Shown: piece after piece, positions 51,056 through 59,794 of the stretch | Numbering within the stretch: the first letter of the stretch is position 1 | Layout: each line of letters starts with the position of its first letter | Origin: an uncultured Arthrobacter sp. | Lineage (GTDB): Bacteria; Actinomycetota; Actinomycetes; Actinomycetales; Micrococcaceae | Assembly: GCF_902805515.1 (NCBI RefSeq) | Contig: NZ_CADCTE010000121.1 | Location: 1 to 64,000, forward strand | Length of the DNA stretch: 64,000 nucleotides | Direction: 5' to 3' | Program-made: the position numbers and the translations under genes | Notes under the pieces: generated by a model | Told to the model about the DNA's origin: nothing | What the model saw: only the letters and a program-made list of their open reading frames with translations | The model's database searches: none

Positions 51056-52132
51056 TCAGCGCAGCGCTGCGGTCCCGGTGCGCGCGTCGAGCAGGTTCTG
51101 GTCCTTGCCCGCCCCGAAGCGCATGCGCGCCCGGCCGACCGACACCGCGGCAAGCCAGACCGACAGGCCGCCCACCGCGAGGCCGGCGAAGACGTCAATG
51201 ACGTAGTGCCAGCCGAAGTAGACCGTGGCTACGGCCGTCAGGGCGAAGTAAATCCACATCACCCAGCGGACCATCCGGGGCAGGCGTGCCATCTGGGCGA
51301 TCAGCGCGGCGGTGAAGACGATGGACACGTGCAGCGAGGCGAAGGCCGCGATACCGTGCACCGACTGGGTCGAATGCGGGTCGGCAAGCACCGTCAGCCG
51401 GTTGCGGTACAGCGACTCCTGGAGGCTTGAGACCGCAGTGTCCGGGAGGTCGGTGAAGGAGGCGCGCTGCACGTAGATCGGGCCCAGCGAAGGAACCGCG
51501 TAGTAGGTCACCGTTCCAATGACCCAGTTGAAGCAGAGGGCTCCCACATACCAGGCGCCCAGGGACAGGTCCTTGGACCAGACGAGGGCCACGGCGAGCG
51601 AGATCGGCACGAAGATCAGGAAGATCATGTAGACGAAGGAGAGGACCTCCGCCGTGATGCCGGTGCCGAGCAGCTGCTGGAGCACGTCGGCGGGGTTGCC
51701 GCCGAAGCCAAACCAGCGGTCGGTCTCCACCAGTGCGGCGTCGACCAGGTGGTCCTGAAGGAAGGGCAGGAAGCTCTTGAGGTTCCGGTACGCCACGTAG
51801 GCGAGGTAGAAGCTCGCCAGGCCGGCGGCCGCCACCGACATCCGGTGCCCGGTCCACCTCTGGTGGAAAATCTTGCGGGTCACGCGCACGAGATCGCGCG
51901 GAGCAGGGCGCTGCAGGAGCACCCGCGGAATGACGTCGGCGGCTATGACACCGAGCACGGTCAGGGGCAACCGGACGTAGCTGGGGCCGAGGAAGCCTTC
52001 CGGATCACGAAGGGGCAGCCCGGTCAGCACGGCCGTCAGCACCATCAGGCCGGCGAAGGCGAGGGTCACGATCAGGGGAACGCCGAACAGTCGGCGCCAT
52101 GGTGGGCGTTCGGGCCCGACGTGGGTGGTCAT
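51056..52132 (-). CDS. PAP2 superfamily membrane phosphatase
   Basis: A 358-residue integral membrane protein with about eight helices. The vanadium-type phosphatase signature appears in its membrane form: YYAVPSLGP (region 1), FASLHVS with the catalytic histidine (region 2), and YFGWHYVIDVFAG with the nucleophilic histidine (region 3). The layout, with a long N-terminal part, matches the inositolphosphotransferase/Aur1-like PAP2 branch, so it may transfer or hydrolyse lipid phosphate headgroups. The start codon follows an AT-rich TATATATA tract without a ribosome site. The 112 bases upstream (52133-52244) hold only this promoter region. Confidence 0.9.
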   Translation of the reverse strand: MTTHVGPERPPWRRLFGVPLIVTLAFAGLMVLTAVLTGLPLRDPEGFLGPSYVRLPLTVLGVIAADVIPRVLLQRPAPRDLVRVTRKIFHQRWTGHRMSVAAAGLASFYLAYVAYRNLKSFLPFLQDHLVDAALVETDRWFGFGGNPADVLQQLLGTGITAEVLSFVYMIFLIFVPISLAVALVWSKDLSLGAWYVGALCFNWVIGTVTYYAVPSLGPIYVQRASFTDLPDTAVSSLQESLYRNRLTVLADPHSTQSVHGIAAFASLHVSIVFTAALIAQMARLPRMVRWVMWIYFALTAVATVYFGWHYVIDVFAGLAVGGLSVWLAAVSVGRARMRFGAGKDQNLLDARTGTAALR

Positions 52133-52244
52133 TATATATATCTATCCTATGCGCGGCAGTGTCAGTAGGGTGACAGGCATCTTAACAGTTACCCCCATCT
52201 TCCCATAGGCGATCCACCTTATGGCACCAAGGCCGCGCTTGTGG

Positions 52245-53729
52245 TTAGATTCCGCTGCCCAAATTCGAGGTTGACGGGCCCTCCAACACCGTTCCGTCGG
52301 CGGCGAACCGGGACCCGTGCAGGGGGCAGTCCCAGGTCCGCTCGGCGGTATTCCAGCTCACGATGCCGCGCAGATGCGGGCACACCGCCGACACGCGGTG
52401 CTCGACGCCGTCGACGGTGCAGACCCCGACCGGGCTCCGGCCCTCACGGACCACGACACCCTGCCCCTCCGGCGGGGACGCGGGGGCCGTCTTCGCCAGG
52501 CCCGACACCCAGCCGGTCAGCATCTCCAGCCCCACCTCGGCGTTGACCTTCGCCGTCGACAGCGCATCGACCGGGGTCACCCGGGTCCTGTACAGGGTGT
52601 CGGCCCACGGCATGTGCCCGCCCAGGATCTTGGCAGAGAGTGCCAGCGAGGCGGCCACCGCGTTCGTCATGCCCCACTTGTTGTAACCGGTCGCGGCGTA
52701 GATGTGTCCGCCGCCGGCCGGGACCTTGCCGACGTAGGGAACCGCGGCGGCCGGCTGGTAGTCCTGGGCCGACCAGGAGTAGGCGGGGCGGGCCGTGGGG
52801 AAATACTCGCGGGCCCAGCGGGTCAGGTCGTCAACGAGGCCCTGGGTGTTCGAGTGGTGGCCGACCTTGTGGCCGTTGCCGCCCACGATGAGGTAGTCCC
52901 TGCCGCCCACCCGGGCCGTGCGCAGGGAACGGGTGGGGGTGTCCACCGAGAGGTACATCTCCGGGGGCACCCGGTCGGTCACCTCGAGGGCGATGCAGTA
53001 GGACCGCTGCGGCTTGAGGACGGCGAAGTACCCGCCCCGGTCGAGGATGGGGATGCCGGTGGCCAGCACGACATTGCGGGCCGTCACGGCGCCGGCGTCC
53101 GTCTTCAGTTCCACGCCGCCGGACTTGGGGGTTAAGGCACCCTGGACCCGCACCCCCTCGAAGAGGCGCCCGCCGTGGCGGCGCAGTTCCGAGGCCAGCG
53201 CCGCGAGCACCTCCAGCGGGTGGAACTGCGCCTGGTCCGCCAGCCTCAGGGTGCGCCGCACCGGAAAGGGAAGGGTCGAGGCATTGCCCAGCTCGGTCCC
53301 CAGGCCCGCCTGCGTGCAGGCCTCGTGTTCGGCGTCGAGGCTTTTCGCGCCGCTGTCGGTCACGGCGTAGTTCACGGCGTCCCGGCGCTCGTACCCCACG
53401 CCGTTTTCGTCGCAGAAGCGGAGGATCCAGCTCTGCCCCTCGCGGTTGCCCGTGACGTAGGCCCGCGCCAGCTCGGCGTCGTGGTGGGAGGTGATCCGGG
53501 ACAGCCCGGTGCCCTGAAGCAGTGAGAGCTTGGCCGTGGTGTTGCCGGTGGTGACCGCTCCGGCCCGGCGGGCCTCAAGCACCGCCACCTTGTGCCCGGC
53601 GCGGGCCAGCAGGAGTGCGGTGGTCATGCCGGTCAGTCCGCCCCCGACCACCACCGAGTCGAATCCGGCCCCGGGGGAGAACGGCTCTGCAGGTATCTCC
53701 GGCGCGGTATCCAACCACAGTGATCTCAT
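52245..53729 (-). CDS. FAD-dependent oxidoreductase with C-terminal Rieske domain
   Basis: A 494-residue flavoprotein. The FAD-binding DAO domain starts with SVVVGGGLTGMTTALLLARAG and VLEAR, and closes with YAATGYNKWGMTNAVAAS. The last 80 residues are a Rieske [2Fe-2S] domain: CPHL and CPLHGSRF supply two cysteines and two histidines. This combination matches Bacillus subtilis YhfW-like proteins; the substrate is unknown. GGAGGG is six bases before the ATG at 53729; in-frame starts further upstream lack such a site. It is divergent from an aldo/keto reductase, another redox enzyme, with 81 bases between them. Confidence 0.92.
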   Translation of the reverse strand: MRSLWLDTAPEIPAEPFSPGAGFDSVVVGGGLTGMTTALLLARAGHKVAVLEARRAGAVTTGNTTAKLSLLQGTGLSRITSHHDAELARAYVTGNREGQSWILRFCDENGVGYERRDAVNYAVTDSGAKSLDAEHEACTQAGLGTELGNASTLPFPVRRTLRLADQAQFHPLEVLAALASELRRHGGRLFEGVRVQGALTPKSGGVELKTDAGAVTARNVVLATGIPILDRGGYFAVLKPQRSYCIALEVTDRVPPEMYLSVDTPTRSLRTARVGGRDYLIVGGNGHKVGHHSNTQGLVDDLTRWAREYFPTARPAYSWSAQDYQPAAAVPYVGKVPAGGGHIYAATGYNKWGMTNAVAASLALSAKILGGHMPWADTLYRTRVTPVDALSTAKVNAEVGLEMLTGWVSGLAKTAPASPPEGQGVVVREGRSPVGVCTVDGVEHRVSAVCPHLRGIVSWNTAERTWDCPLHGSRFAADGTVLEGPSTSNLGSGI

Positions 53730-53798
53730 CGTCATCCCTCCGTAGGTGGTTCCCAGCCCACTACTAATCATGCTTACAGTCAAGGGAGGGCCACCCCC

Positions 53799-53804
53799 TA
53801 TAGT
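53799..53804 (+). promoter_or_regulatory. -10 box of leaderless promoter for aldo/keto reductase
   Basis: TATAGT fits TANNNT and lies exactly six bases before the ATG at 53811. Confidence 0.6.
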
Positions 53805-53810
53805 CGAGGG

Positions 53811-54794
53811 ATGGAACAGCGCACACTCGGCAGAACCGGCCGGCCGGTCTCGGTGATCGGCCTCGGAACGTGGCAGCTCGGCGCGGACTGGGGCGAGATC
53901 CAGGAGAGGGACGCACTCGAGGTCCTCGAGGCCGCAGCGGAGGCCGGCACCACCTTCTTCGACACCGCCGACGTCTATGGGGACGGGCGGAGCGAGAGGA
54001 CGATCGGGGCGTTCCGGCGGGCCAACCCCTCACTCGATTTGGTGATCGGCACCAAGATGGGCCGGCGGGTGGAGCAGGACCCCTCCCAGTACACCCTCGC
54101 GAACTTCCGCTCCTGGGTGGACCGCTCCCGCGCCAACCTCGGCATGGAGACCCTGGACCTGATCCAGCTCCACTGCCCGCCCTCGGATGTCTACACCACC
54201 GAGGCCGTGTACGACGCGCTGGACACCCTCGTCGAGGAGGGCGCCGTGCGGAACTATGGGGTCAGCGTCGAGCGCGTCGACGAGGCCCTCGCCGCCATCG
54301 ACCGCGGGAACACGGCCACGGTGCAGATCATCCTCAATGCCTTCCGGCTCAAGCCGCTTGACGCCGTCCTCCCGGCCGCCCGGGCCGCCGGGGTCGGCAT
54401 CATCGCCCGGGTTCCGCTGGCCTCCGGGCTGCTGAGCGGCAAATACAGCACCTCCACCGTCTTCCCGGCCGACGACCACCGCAACTACAACCGTTCCGGC
54501 GCCGCGTTCGACGTCGGGGAGACGTTCTCGGGCGTCGACTACGAGACGGGGCTCGCCGCCGCCCAGGAGTTCGCGCAGCTGCTTCCCGCCGGGGTGGAAC
54601 CGGCACAGGGCGCGCTCGCCTGGATCATCGCCCAGGAGGGAATCAGCACTGTCATTCCCGGGGCCCGCAATGCCGCGCAGGCGAAAGCGAACGCCGCCGC
54701 GGCCGGCCGGCTTGACCTCGGGCGCGCGATCCACGACGGCGTCACGGCGCTGTACGACCGCCGCTTCCGGCCCACGGTCCACTCCCGCTGGTGA
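53811..54794 (+). CDS. Aldo/keto reductase
   Basis: A 327-residue NADPH-dependent TIM-barrel reductase. The catalytic tetrad is visible: Asp and Tyr in FFDTADVYGDG, Lys in VIGTKMG, and His in IQLHCPP. The cofactor end has STVIPGARNAAQAKANAAA. The start codon has no ribosome site but lies six bases after TATAGT. It probably reduces a carbonyl of a sugar or aldehyde; the substrate is not predictable. A terminator follows. Confidence 0.93.
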   Translation: MEQRTLGRTGRPVSVIGLGTWQLGADWGEIQERDALEVLEAAAEAGTTFFDTADVYGDGRSERTIGAFRRANPSLDLVIGTKMGRRVEQDPSQYTLANFRSWVDRSRANLGMETLDLIQLHCPPSDVYTTEAVYDALDTLVEEGAVRNYGVSVERVDEALAAIDRGNTATVQIILNAFRLKPLDAVLPAARAAGVGIIARVPLASGLLSGKYSTSTVFPADDHRNYNRSGAAFDVGETFSGVDYETGLAAAQEFAQLLPAGVEPAQGALAWIIAQEGISTVIPGARNAAQAKANAAAAGRLDLGRAIHDGVTALYDRRFRPTVHSRW

Positions 54795-54804
54795 GCCGGA
54801 GGGC

Positions 54805-54830
54805 CCGCGGCAAGGGGTTCCCTGCCGCGG
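54805..54830 (+). terminator. Terminator after aldo/keto reductase
   Basis: CCGCGGCA (54805-54812) pairs with TGCCGCGG (54823-54830), extended inside by GGG/CCC with one bulge. It begins 11 bases after the stop. Confidence 0.7.
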
Positions 54831-54858
54831 CACGGTCGGCTATCGTTGAACCACCCGT

Positions 54859-54881
54859 CAGACGGAGTTAGAGGACGTCTG
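54859..54881 (+). promoter_or_regulatory. Inverted repeat in leader of small-protein gene
   Basis: CAGACG (54859-54864) and CGTCTG (54876-54881) form a dyad with an 11-base centre, about 30 bases before the ATG at 54912 and after a possible -10 TATCGT (54841-54846). It could be an operator or an mRNA hairpin. Confidence 0.35.
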
Positions 54882-54911
54882 TCATCGTTCGATCCATCTA
54901 AGGAATCAACC

Positions 54912-55172
54912 ATGACTGAATTCACCTCGTCCCTCTCCGCCGCCGGCCGGGAGGAGCGTTCCATCCGCGACTGGGCGGACCTCGCCGAGGAAATGTGGAG
55001 CTACCTCACCGGCAAGGGCGCCGCGGTCAACTACAGCCTGATCGACATGACTGTCGAGGTTCCGCGCGACGTCGGGCCCGACGCCCCGCGCGCCACCTGG
55101 AAGTTCAACGGCACCCTGCGCGTGACCACCAGCGACAACGACGCACCCGGTTCCGACCCCCACCGCGGCTGA
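54912..55172 (+). CDS. Small conserved-looking protein, unknown function
   Basis: An 86-residue soluble protein of unknown function. The middle part (EEMWSYLTGKGAAVNYSLIDMTVEVPRD) looks like a compact alpha/beta unit, and the C-terminus is short and polar. No family is recognised. AAGGAATC precedes the ATG at 54912. The next gene starts nine bases after its stop, so they probably work together; that product contains an FHA-like domain. Confidence 0.7.
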   Translation: MTEFTSSLSAAGREERSIRDWADLAEEMWSYLTGKGAAVNYSLIDMTVEVPRDVGPDAPRATWKFNGTLRVTTSDNDAPGSDPHRG

Positions 55173-55181
55173 GGCACCGTT

Positions 55182-56093
55182 GTGGTGGCACAACTGAGAC
55201 TGGACGTCGACCTCACCTTCTCCCTGACCGAACCCGGCCCGGACGGTGGGCCGGATGAGGTCATCTCTGGAACGGTCACGGCCGCCGGATCAAGCATCTC
55301 GATTTTCTGCGACAACCCCGGAGCCTTCGGCGGAAACCTTCCCTCGGTGTCCGGGGTGCGGACCTTCGCGAAGCTGCTCGCCGACGCCGGCCTGGACGTG
55401 ACCGTGACCGGCCCGCGGGGCCCGCTGATCAGCCTGGGCGCCGTCGAAACCTCGATGACGCAGCGGCTCCTGACCCGTTCGCCCCACCTGCGCCTCGGGT
55501 CGCCGTCGGTCCTCGCCCCGCTGATTCACCTCGGGCGGCGGTCCCTCGAGCGCTCCGGTTCGGCGAGCCTGCTGCCGCCGTCCACGCCGCTGCCGCTCGT
55601 GCCCACGGTGAACCGGCGGATCAGCCGCCGGATCACCACGACCCACTACGCCCCGGGCGGAGGCCGCCCGCGGCTGATCTTCGTCCAGGATTCGGCCCGG
55701 TGGAACGGCCAGGTGCCGCGGGAATTCGTGCTCGGACAGGATCGGACCACCATCGGCGCGTCGGCGGACTCGGACCTGCAGCTGCCCGGCCTTGAGGAGC
55801 TGCACGCGGAGATCCTCCACGACGCCAATGACGAATACGTGCTGGTCCCGCACGGCGCCGTCACCGGCAGCGTCGGAGGCGGGCCGGCGGTGCTGCGCAC
55901 CGGGGCGCGGGTTCAGCTGGGATCCTGGTGCCTCGCGTTCTTCCGGGAGGAATACGCCGACCACGGCCGTCCCTTCGGCGGACGCAACGGCGGGGAGTTC
56001 GCCTACCAGCGGCCCCAGCGCAACCCGCGCACCGGGGTGACCGAACAGGACGGATCCGTCGGCATCGGCGATCCGCGGCGGCCTCCGCGCTGA
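55182..56093 (+). CDS. Protein with C-terminal FHA-like domain
   Basis: A 303-residue cytoplasmic protein. The first 95 residues are strand-rich (LRLDVDLTFSLTEPG, ISGTVTAAGSSISIFCDNPG) and of unknown type; residues 95-160 are a basic, proline-containing linker; residues 175-262 resemble an FHA phosphothreonine-binding domain (FVLGQDRTTIGASADSDLQL, LEELHAEILHD, GSVGGGPAVLRTGARVQLGSW), lacking the canonical Arg-Ser-His triad spacing in part. The tail is arginine/proline-rich. The start is GTG at 55182, followed directly by another GTG. It is sandwiched between the small protein and the 2H phosphoesterase, with gaps of nine and four bases. Confidence 0.75.
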   Translation: MVAQLRLDVDLTFSLTEPGPDGGPDEVISGTVTAAGSSISIFCDNPGAFGGNLPSVSGVRTFAKLLADAGLDVTVTGPRGPLISLGAVETSMTQRLLTRSPHLRLGSPSVLAPLIHLGRRSLERSGSASLLPPSTPLPLVPTVNRRISRRITTTHYAPGGGRPRLIFVQDSARWNGQVPREFVLGQDRTTIGASADSDLQLPGLEELHAEILHDANDEYVLVPHGAVTGSVGGGPAVLRTGARVQLGSWCLAFFREEYADHGRPFGGRNGGEFAYQRPQRNPRTGVTEQDGSVGIGDPRRPPR

Positions 56094-56097
56094 GAGC

Positions 56098-56619
56098 GTG
56101 AGTGACAGCGTCGAACTGCTCCTGGACTCCGCCGCGGAGGAGGCGGTGCGCCGCGACTGGGTGCGGCTGCTGGAGCTGGGCCTGCCCAGCCAGGCGCGGC
56201 ACACCTCTGAGAGCAACCGGCCCCACATCACCCTCGCGGCTGCACCGGCCATCGACGGGTCCTTCGACGCCGCCCTGCGCGGCGCGGTCCGGGACCTGCC
56301 GCAGGAGGTGCGGTTTGCCGGGCTCCTGCTCTTCGGGGGAGGGCGGCGGACGTTCATCCTGGTGCGCTCGGTCGTGGTCTCGGCGGCGCTGACGGACCTG
56401 CACCGGCGGGTGGGGGACGCCCTCACCGGCCTGCCGGGGCAGTTCGCCACCACACTCACCGGGAACTGGACGCCGCACGTCACCCTGGCCCGTGGCCTTT
56501 CCGCCGACCAGGTGGGGCAGGCCGTTGCGGCCGTTCAGGCCGAACCGGCGGCCGCCACCGCGGTGTCCGCACGCCGGTGGGACAGCTCCGCCAGGGTGAC
56601 GGTCGACCTCAGCGGGTAG
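56098..56619 (+). CDS. 2H phosphoesterase (2'-5' RNA ligase family)
   Basis: A 173-residue two-histidine phosphoesterase. Both HxT motifs are present: His43-x-Thr45 in RPHITLA and His127-x-Thr129 in TPHVTLA, separated by about 84 residues as expected. Members hydrolyse 2',3'-cyclic phosphates or ligate 2'-5' RNA ends. GTG at 56098 is four bases after the stop of the FHA-like protein gene, so it belongs to the same transcript. Confidence 0.9.
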   Translation: MSDSVELLLDSAAEEAVRRDWVRLLELGLPSQARHTSESNRPHITLAAAPAIDGSFDAALRGAVRDLPQEVRFAGLLLFGGGRRTFILVRSVVVSAALTDLHRRVGDALTGLPGQFATTLTGNWTPHVTLARGLSADQVGQAVAAVQAEPAAATAVSARRWDSSARVTVDLSG

Positions 56620-56631
56620 GGCGCCCCGGGT

Positions 56632-56667
56632 CCTGACCGGGCGCCGGCCGGGCGGCGCCCGGTCAGG
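56632..56667. terminator. Bidirectional terminator between 2H gene and purB
   Basis: CCTGACCGGGCGCCG (56632-56646) pairs with no mismatch with CGGCGCCCGGTCAGG (56653-56667). The right arm includes the purB stop codon, so it serves both convergent genes. Confidence 0.8.
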
Positions 56668-58096
56668 AGCGGAGGTGGTCGACCAGCCGGTCGGCGATCC
56701 CGGTGTAGGTCGAAGGGGACAGGCCGAGCATCCTCTGCTCCGCCTCGGGGCCGAGTCCGAGGCCCGAGACGAACTCGCGCATGCGGGCGGCGTCGACCCG
56801 CCGTCCCCGGGTCAGATCCTTGAGCCGCTCATACGGGTCGTCAAGGCCGGCGGTGCCCGCGACGGCCTCGGCCCGCATCACCATCTGGATGGCCTCGCCG
56901 AGCACTTCCCAGTTGTCCTCGAGGTCCGCGGCGATGGCCGCCCCGGCGACGTCCAGCCGCTGCAGGCCCTTGAGTACGTTGCTCACCGCCAGGAGGGAGT
57001 GTCCGAAGGCCACCCCGATGTTGCGCTGGCTCGAGGAGTCGGTGAGGTCGCGCTGCCACCGGGAGGTGACCAGGGTCGAGGCGAGCACGTCAAACAGGGA
57101 CGAGGAGATCTCGAGATTCGCCTCGGCGTTCTCGAACCGGATCGGGTTCACCTTGTGCGGCATGGTGGAGGACCCGGTGGCTCCGGCGACCGGGACCTGC
57201 GCGAAGTACCCGATGGAGATGTAGCTCCAGACATCGGTGCAGAAATTGTGGAGGATCCGGTTGAACCGGGCAATGTCGGAGTACAGCTCCGCCTGCCAGT
57301 CGTGGGACTCGATCTGCGTGGTGAGCGGATTCCAGGACAGGCCGAGCCGCTCGACGAAGCTGCGCGCCACCTGTTCCCAGTCCGCCGAGGGGACCGAGGC
57401 ATAGTGGGCGGCGTAGGTCCCGGTGGCCCCATTGATCTTCCCAAGGAATTCGGTGGCCTCGATGCGCCGAAGCTGCCGGGAGAGCCGGTGGGCCGTCACG
57501 GCCATCTCCTTGCCCAGGGTGGTCGGCGTGGCGGGCTGGCCGTGGGTCCGCGAAAGCATCGCGACGGACCGGGAGTCCCGGGCGAGGTCCTCGATGGCCC
57601 CGACCAGACGGCGCGCAGCGGGCAGCCAGACGTCCAGGACGGCGCCCTTGATGCCGAGGGCGTAGGAGAGGTTGTTGATGTCCTCCGAGGTGCAGCCGAA
57701 GTGCACGAGGGGTTTCAGGCGCTCAAGGCCGATGCCCGGGAGCCGGCGCCCGATGAAGTACTCGACGGCCTTCACATCGTGGACGGTGACCTTCTCGATG
57801 TCCGCGAGTTCCGCGGCCGAGGCGGCGTCGAAGGAGGTGACGATGGCGCGCAGCGCCTCCTCCTGCCCCGCGTCGAGGGGGCCGGCGCCCGGGACGACGG
57901 AATTGCGGGTGAGGTGGATGAACCACTCCACCTCGACGTGGAGGCGGTCCCGGTTCAGGGCCGCCTCGGACAGGTGGTTCACCAGGGGTGCGGACGCCTC
58001 CCGGTACCGGCCGTCCAGCGGCCCGAGGGCCAGCGAGGGGGCCTCTCCCTGGGGGATGGAAGCAAGGTCAACACGGGTCGGGGAGGTATCAGCCAT
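56663..58096 (-). CDS. purB: Adenylosuccinate lyase
   Basis: A 477-residue purine enzyme that cleaves SAICAR and adenylosuccinate, releasing fumarate. The fumarase-superfamily signature GSSTMPHKVNP lies near residue 310; LVHFGCTSEDINNLSYA and SRTHGQPATPTTLGKE are the other two conserved regions. The length matches the E. coli-like PurB class. The ATG at 58096 has GGAG five bases upstream. It stands alone, and its stop codon is part of a shared terminator. Confidence 0.96.
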   Translation of the reverse strand: MADTSPTRVDLASIPQGEAPSLALGPLDGRYREASAPLVNHLSEAALNRDRLHVEVEWFIHLTRNSVVPGAGPLDAGQEEALRAIVTSFDAASAAELADIEKVTVHDVKAVEYFIGRRLPGIGLERLKPLVHFGCTSEDINNLSYALGIKGAVLDVWLPAARRLVGAIEDLARDSRSVAMLSRTHGQPATPTTLGKEMAVTAHRLSRQLRRIEATEFLGKINGATGTYAAHYASVPSADWEQVARSFVERLGLSWNPLTTQIESHDWQAELYSDIARFNRILHNFCTDVWSYISIGYFAQVPVAGATGSSTMPHKVNPIRFENAEANLEISSSLFDVLASTLVTSRWQRDLTDSSSQRNIGVAFGHSLLAVSNVLKGLQRLDVAGAAIAADLEDNWEVLGEAIQMVMRAEAVAGTAGLDDPYERLKDLTRGRRVDAARMREFVSGLGLGPEAEQRMLGLSPSTYTGIADRLVDHLRS

Positions 58097-58238
58097 GCTC
58101 CGATTCTTTCACGGCCCGCACGGGCCCCGGACACCGGGCCCGTGGCGCAGCGTGCATCCACATAGCCGGCCGGCGGACGTCCCCGGCAGCGGGCGGCACT
58201 AGCATCCTGACATCGGGCAGCAGTACAGGGAGGCCGCC

Positions 58239-58529
58239 ATGACAGCTCAGGGGATCGTTCGGCTCCCCACCGGGGACGCCGCCGACCTTGGGGGCAGGCT
58301 GCTGCGGCAGGCCCGCGAACTCGAGGAGATCCGCCACCGGGCGGCCGCGGTGGCGGCCCTCGACTGGGAGTCCCCGGCGGGCCGCAACTTCCGGCAGTAC
58401 CTGGCCGGGCGCGCCTCAGCGGTCGGAAGCGCGGCCGAACTGCTTGAACAGGCGGCCCGGCTGGCCGAGGTGTACGCCGCCGAACTCGGCGATGCCGCAG
58501 GATCCCTGGCCGGCAGCATCGGCCCGTGA
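58239..58529 (+). CDS. Small WXG100-like helical protein
   Basis: A 96-residue, mostly helical protein. It looks like a two-helix hairpin with a central turn WESPAGRNFRQYL, close to the WxxxAAxxFRxxL pattern of WXG100/ESX-type proteins (Trp42 in the turn, long alanine-rich helices on both sides). A canonical Gly after Trp-X is absent. GGGAGG precedes the ATG. Its stop overlaps the start of the hydrolase gene (GTGA), so the two are coupled. Export by a type VII system is suggested only by analogy; no such apparatus is in the window. Confidence 0.7.
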   Translation: MTAQGIVRLPTGDAADLGGRLLRQARELEEIRHRAAAVAALDWESPAGRNFRQYLAGRASAVGSAAELLEQAARLAEVYAAELGDAAGSLAGSIGP

Positions 58530-59794
58530 GCTCCGCAGGCGGCTACGATCCGGCCCCGGTCCCCGCATCCGGGCCGGGACTGAGCGTGCGCGGCGGCGTA
58601 GGCGGCATCCGGTTCCAATGGGAGGAACTCGACCGGGCGGCGGGCGAACTCGGCGGGCTGGCCGAGGCGGTGCGGGAGGTCTCCACCGCCCTGATCTACC
58701 TCAGCCTCGAGCTGGAGCGCACCCGCCTGGCGGCAGCGTGGCTTCCCGGCGGCCGGGAGGCCGGCGCCGCCGGACGGGCCGCCGCCGAAGCGCTCGACGC
58801 CGCCCGCCGAAGCACCTTCGATTCCGGCAACGAACTTCAGGAGACCGCCGATCGGATCACCCGGGCCCGCCTTGCCTATCTCGCCGCGGAGGCCGCGGCG
58901 CGGCTCGCGGCCTTCGGCGCCACGGAATCGGTGGAACTCTCGGCCCGCGCGGCGGCCTCGGCGGCCGCCCGGGAGGGGCTGCTGGTGCCGGGCCCGCTGG
59001 CCCTCACCGCGCCGGCCGAGGTGGAGCAGGTGGCCTTCGGGGGAACCGTCGAGGCGATCGCCGACCGCCTTGCCGCCGTCGAGGCGGCGCCGCCCGGTTC
59101 CTTCGAGATCCTGCGCACCGGCGGGCCCAACGGACCTGCCTACCTCGTGATCCTCCCCGGCACCCAGCCCGCCGAGCCCGGCAATCCCTTCGACGCCACC
59201 GGTATCGCGGAGGCCGTCAATGAGGACAGCCGCTATGTCGGGGCCGCCGTGGCGCAGGCCCTGCGCGAGGCCGGAGCCCGGCCGGGTGAGACCGTCCTGC
59301 TCGCCGGTTACAGCCAGGGCGGAATGCACGCAATGAACCTTGCCGCCGGCGGCGCCGTGGGCGGCACCTACGACGTCCGCCTCGTGGTCACCCTCGGATC
59401 CCCCACCGGCTGGGAACCGACGGGGACGGCCGAGTACCTCCACCTCGAACACGCCGCCGACAACGTGCCCGCCCTCGACGGTGGCCCTGCCCCGGACGAG
59501 CCGAACCGCGTCACCGTGAGGGCCGATTCCCCCGTTCCCGCCCTGCCTGCCGGACCCGGCGCCGAGGGCAAAGGCCTCGGTGCCGCCCACAAGCTCGCCA
59601 CCTACGCGCAGGCGGCGGCCCTCGTTGACGCCAGCGACCTGCCGTCCCTGGCCCCGGCGGCGGCGACCCTTGCGGCGACCGGGGGAGGTGCCCAGCGCCG
59701 CCTCTACCGGGCGGTCCGGCACCCCGCGGAACACCCCCCCTGCCGCGCGGCCGGGCAGCAGCCGGCCGGCCCTCCACCGGCGGCCCGGCGCTAG
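58526..59794 (+). CDS. Helical-hairpin plus alpha/beta hydrolase protein
   Basis: A 422-residue protein. Residues 25-165 are alanine-rich helices similar in character to the preceding small protein (WEELDRAAGELGGLAEAVREV; AAWLPGGREAGAAGRAA), and residues 165-375 are an alpha/beta hydrolase with nucleophile Ser in LLAGYSQGGMHAMNL and a likely catalytic His in GAAHKLATYA. The tail is proline/alanine-rich. There is no signal peptide. It resembles cutinase/PE-PPE-like lipases linked to ESX substrates in layout, not in clear sequence. The start GTG overlaps the upstream stop; its TAG stop is part of the next promoter. Confidence 0.75.
   Translation: MSSAGGYDPAPVPASGPGLSVRGGVGGIRFQWEELDRAAGELGGLAEAVREVSTALIYLSLELERTRLAAAWLPGGREAGAAGRAAAEALDAARRSTFDSGNELQETADRITRARLAYLAAEAAARLAAFGATESVELSARAAASAAAREGLLVPGPLALTAPAEVEQVAFGGTVEAIADRLAAVEAAPPGSFEILRTGGPNGPAYLVILPGTQPAEPGNPFDATGIAEAVNEDSRYVGAAVAQALREAGARPGETVLLAGYSQGGMHAMNLAAGGAVGGTYDVRLVVTLGSPTGWEPTGTAEYLHLEHAADNVPALDGGPAPDEPNRVTVRADSPVPALPAGPGAEGKGLGAAHKLATYAQAAALVDASDLPSLAPAAATLAATGGGAQRRLYRAVRHPAEHPPCRAAGQQPAGPPPAARR

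Noticed and set aside
56675-58165. A 496-codon plus-strand frame opposite purB
   Set aside because: purB has every family signature; the opposite frame is Gly/Asp/Arg-rich and lacks a start site or any recognisable domain.
58239-58529. Calling a type VII secretion locus
   Set aside because: Only a WXG100-like pattern is present; no EccB, EccC, EccD or mycosin gene is nearby.
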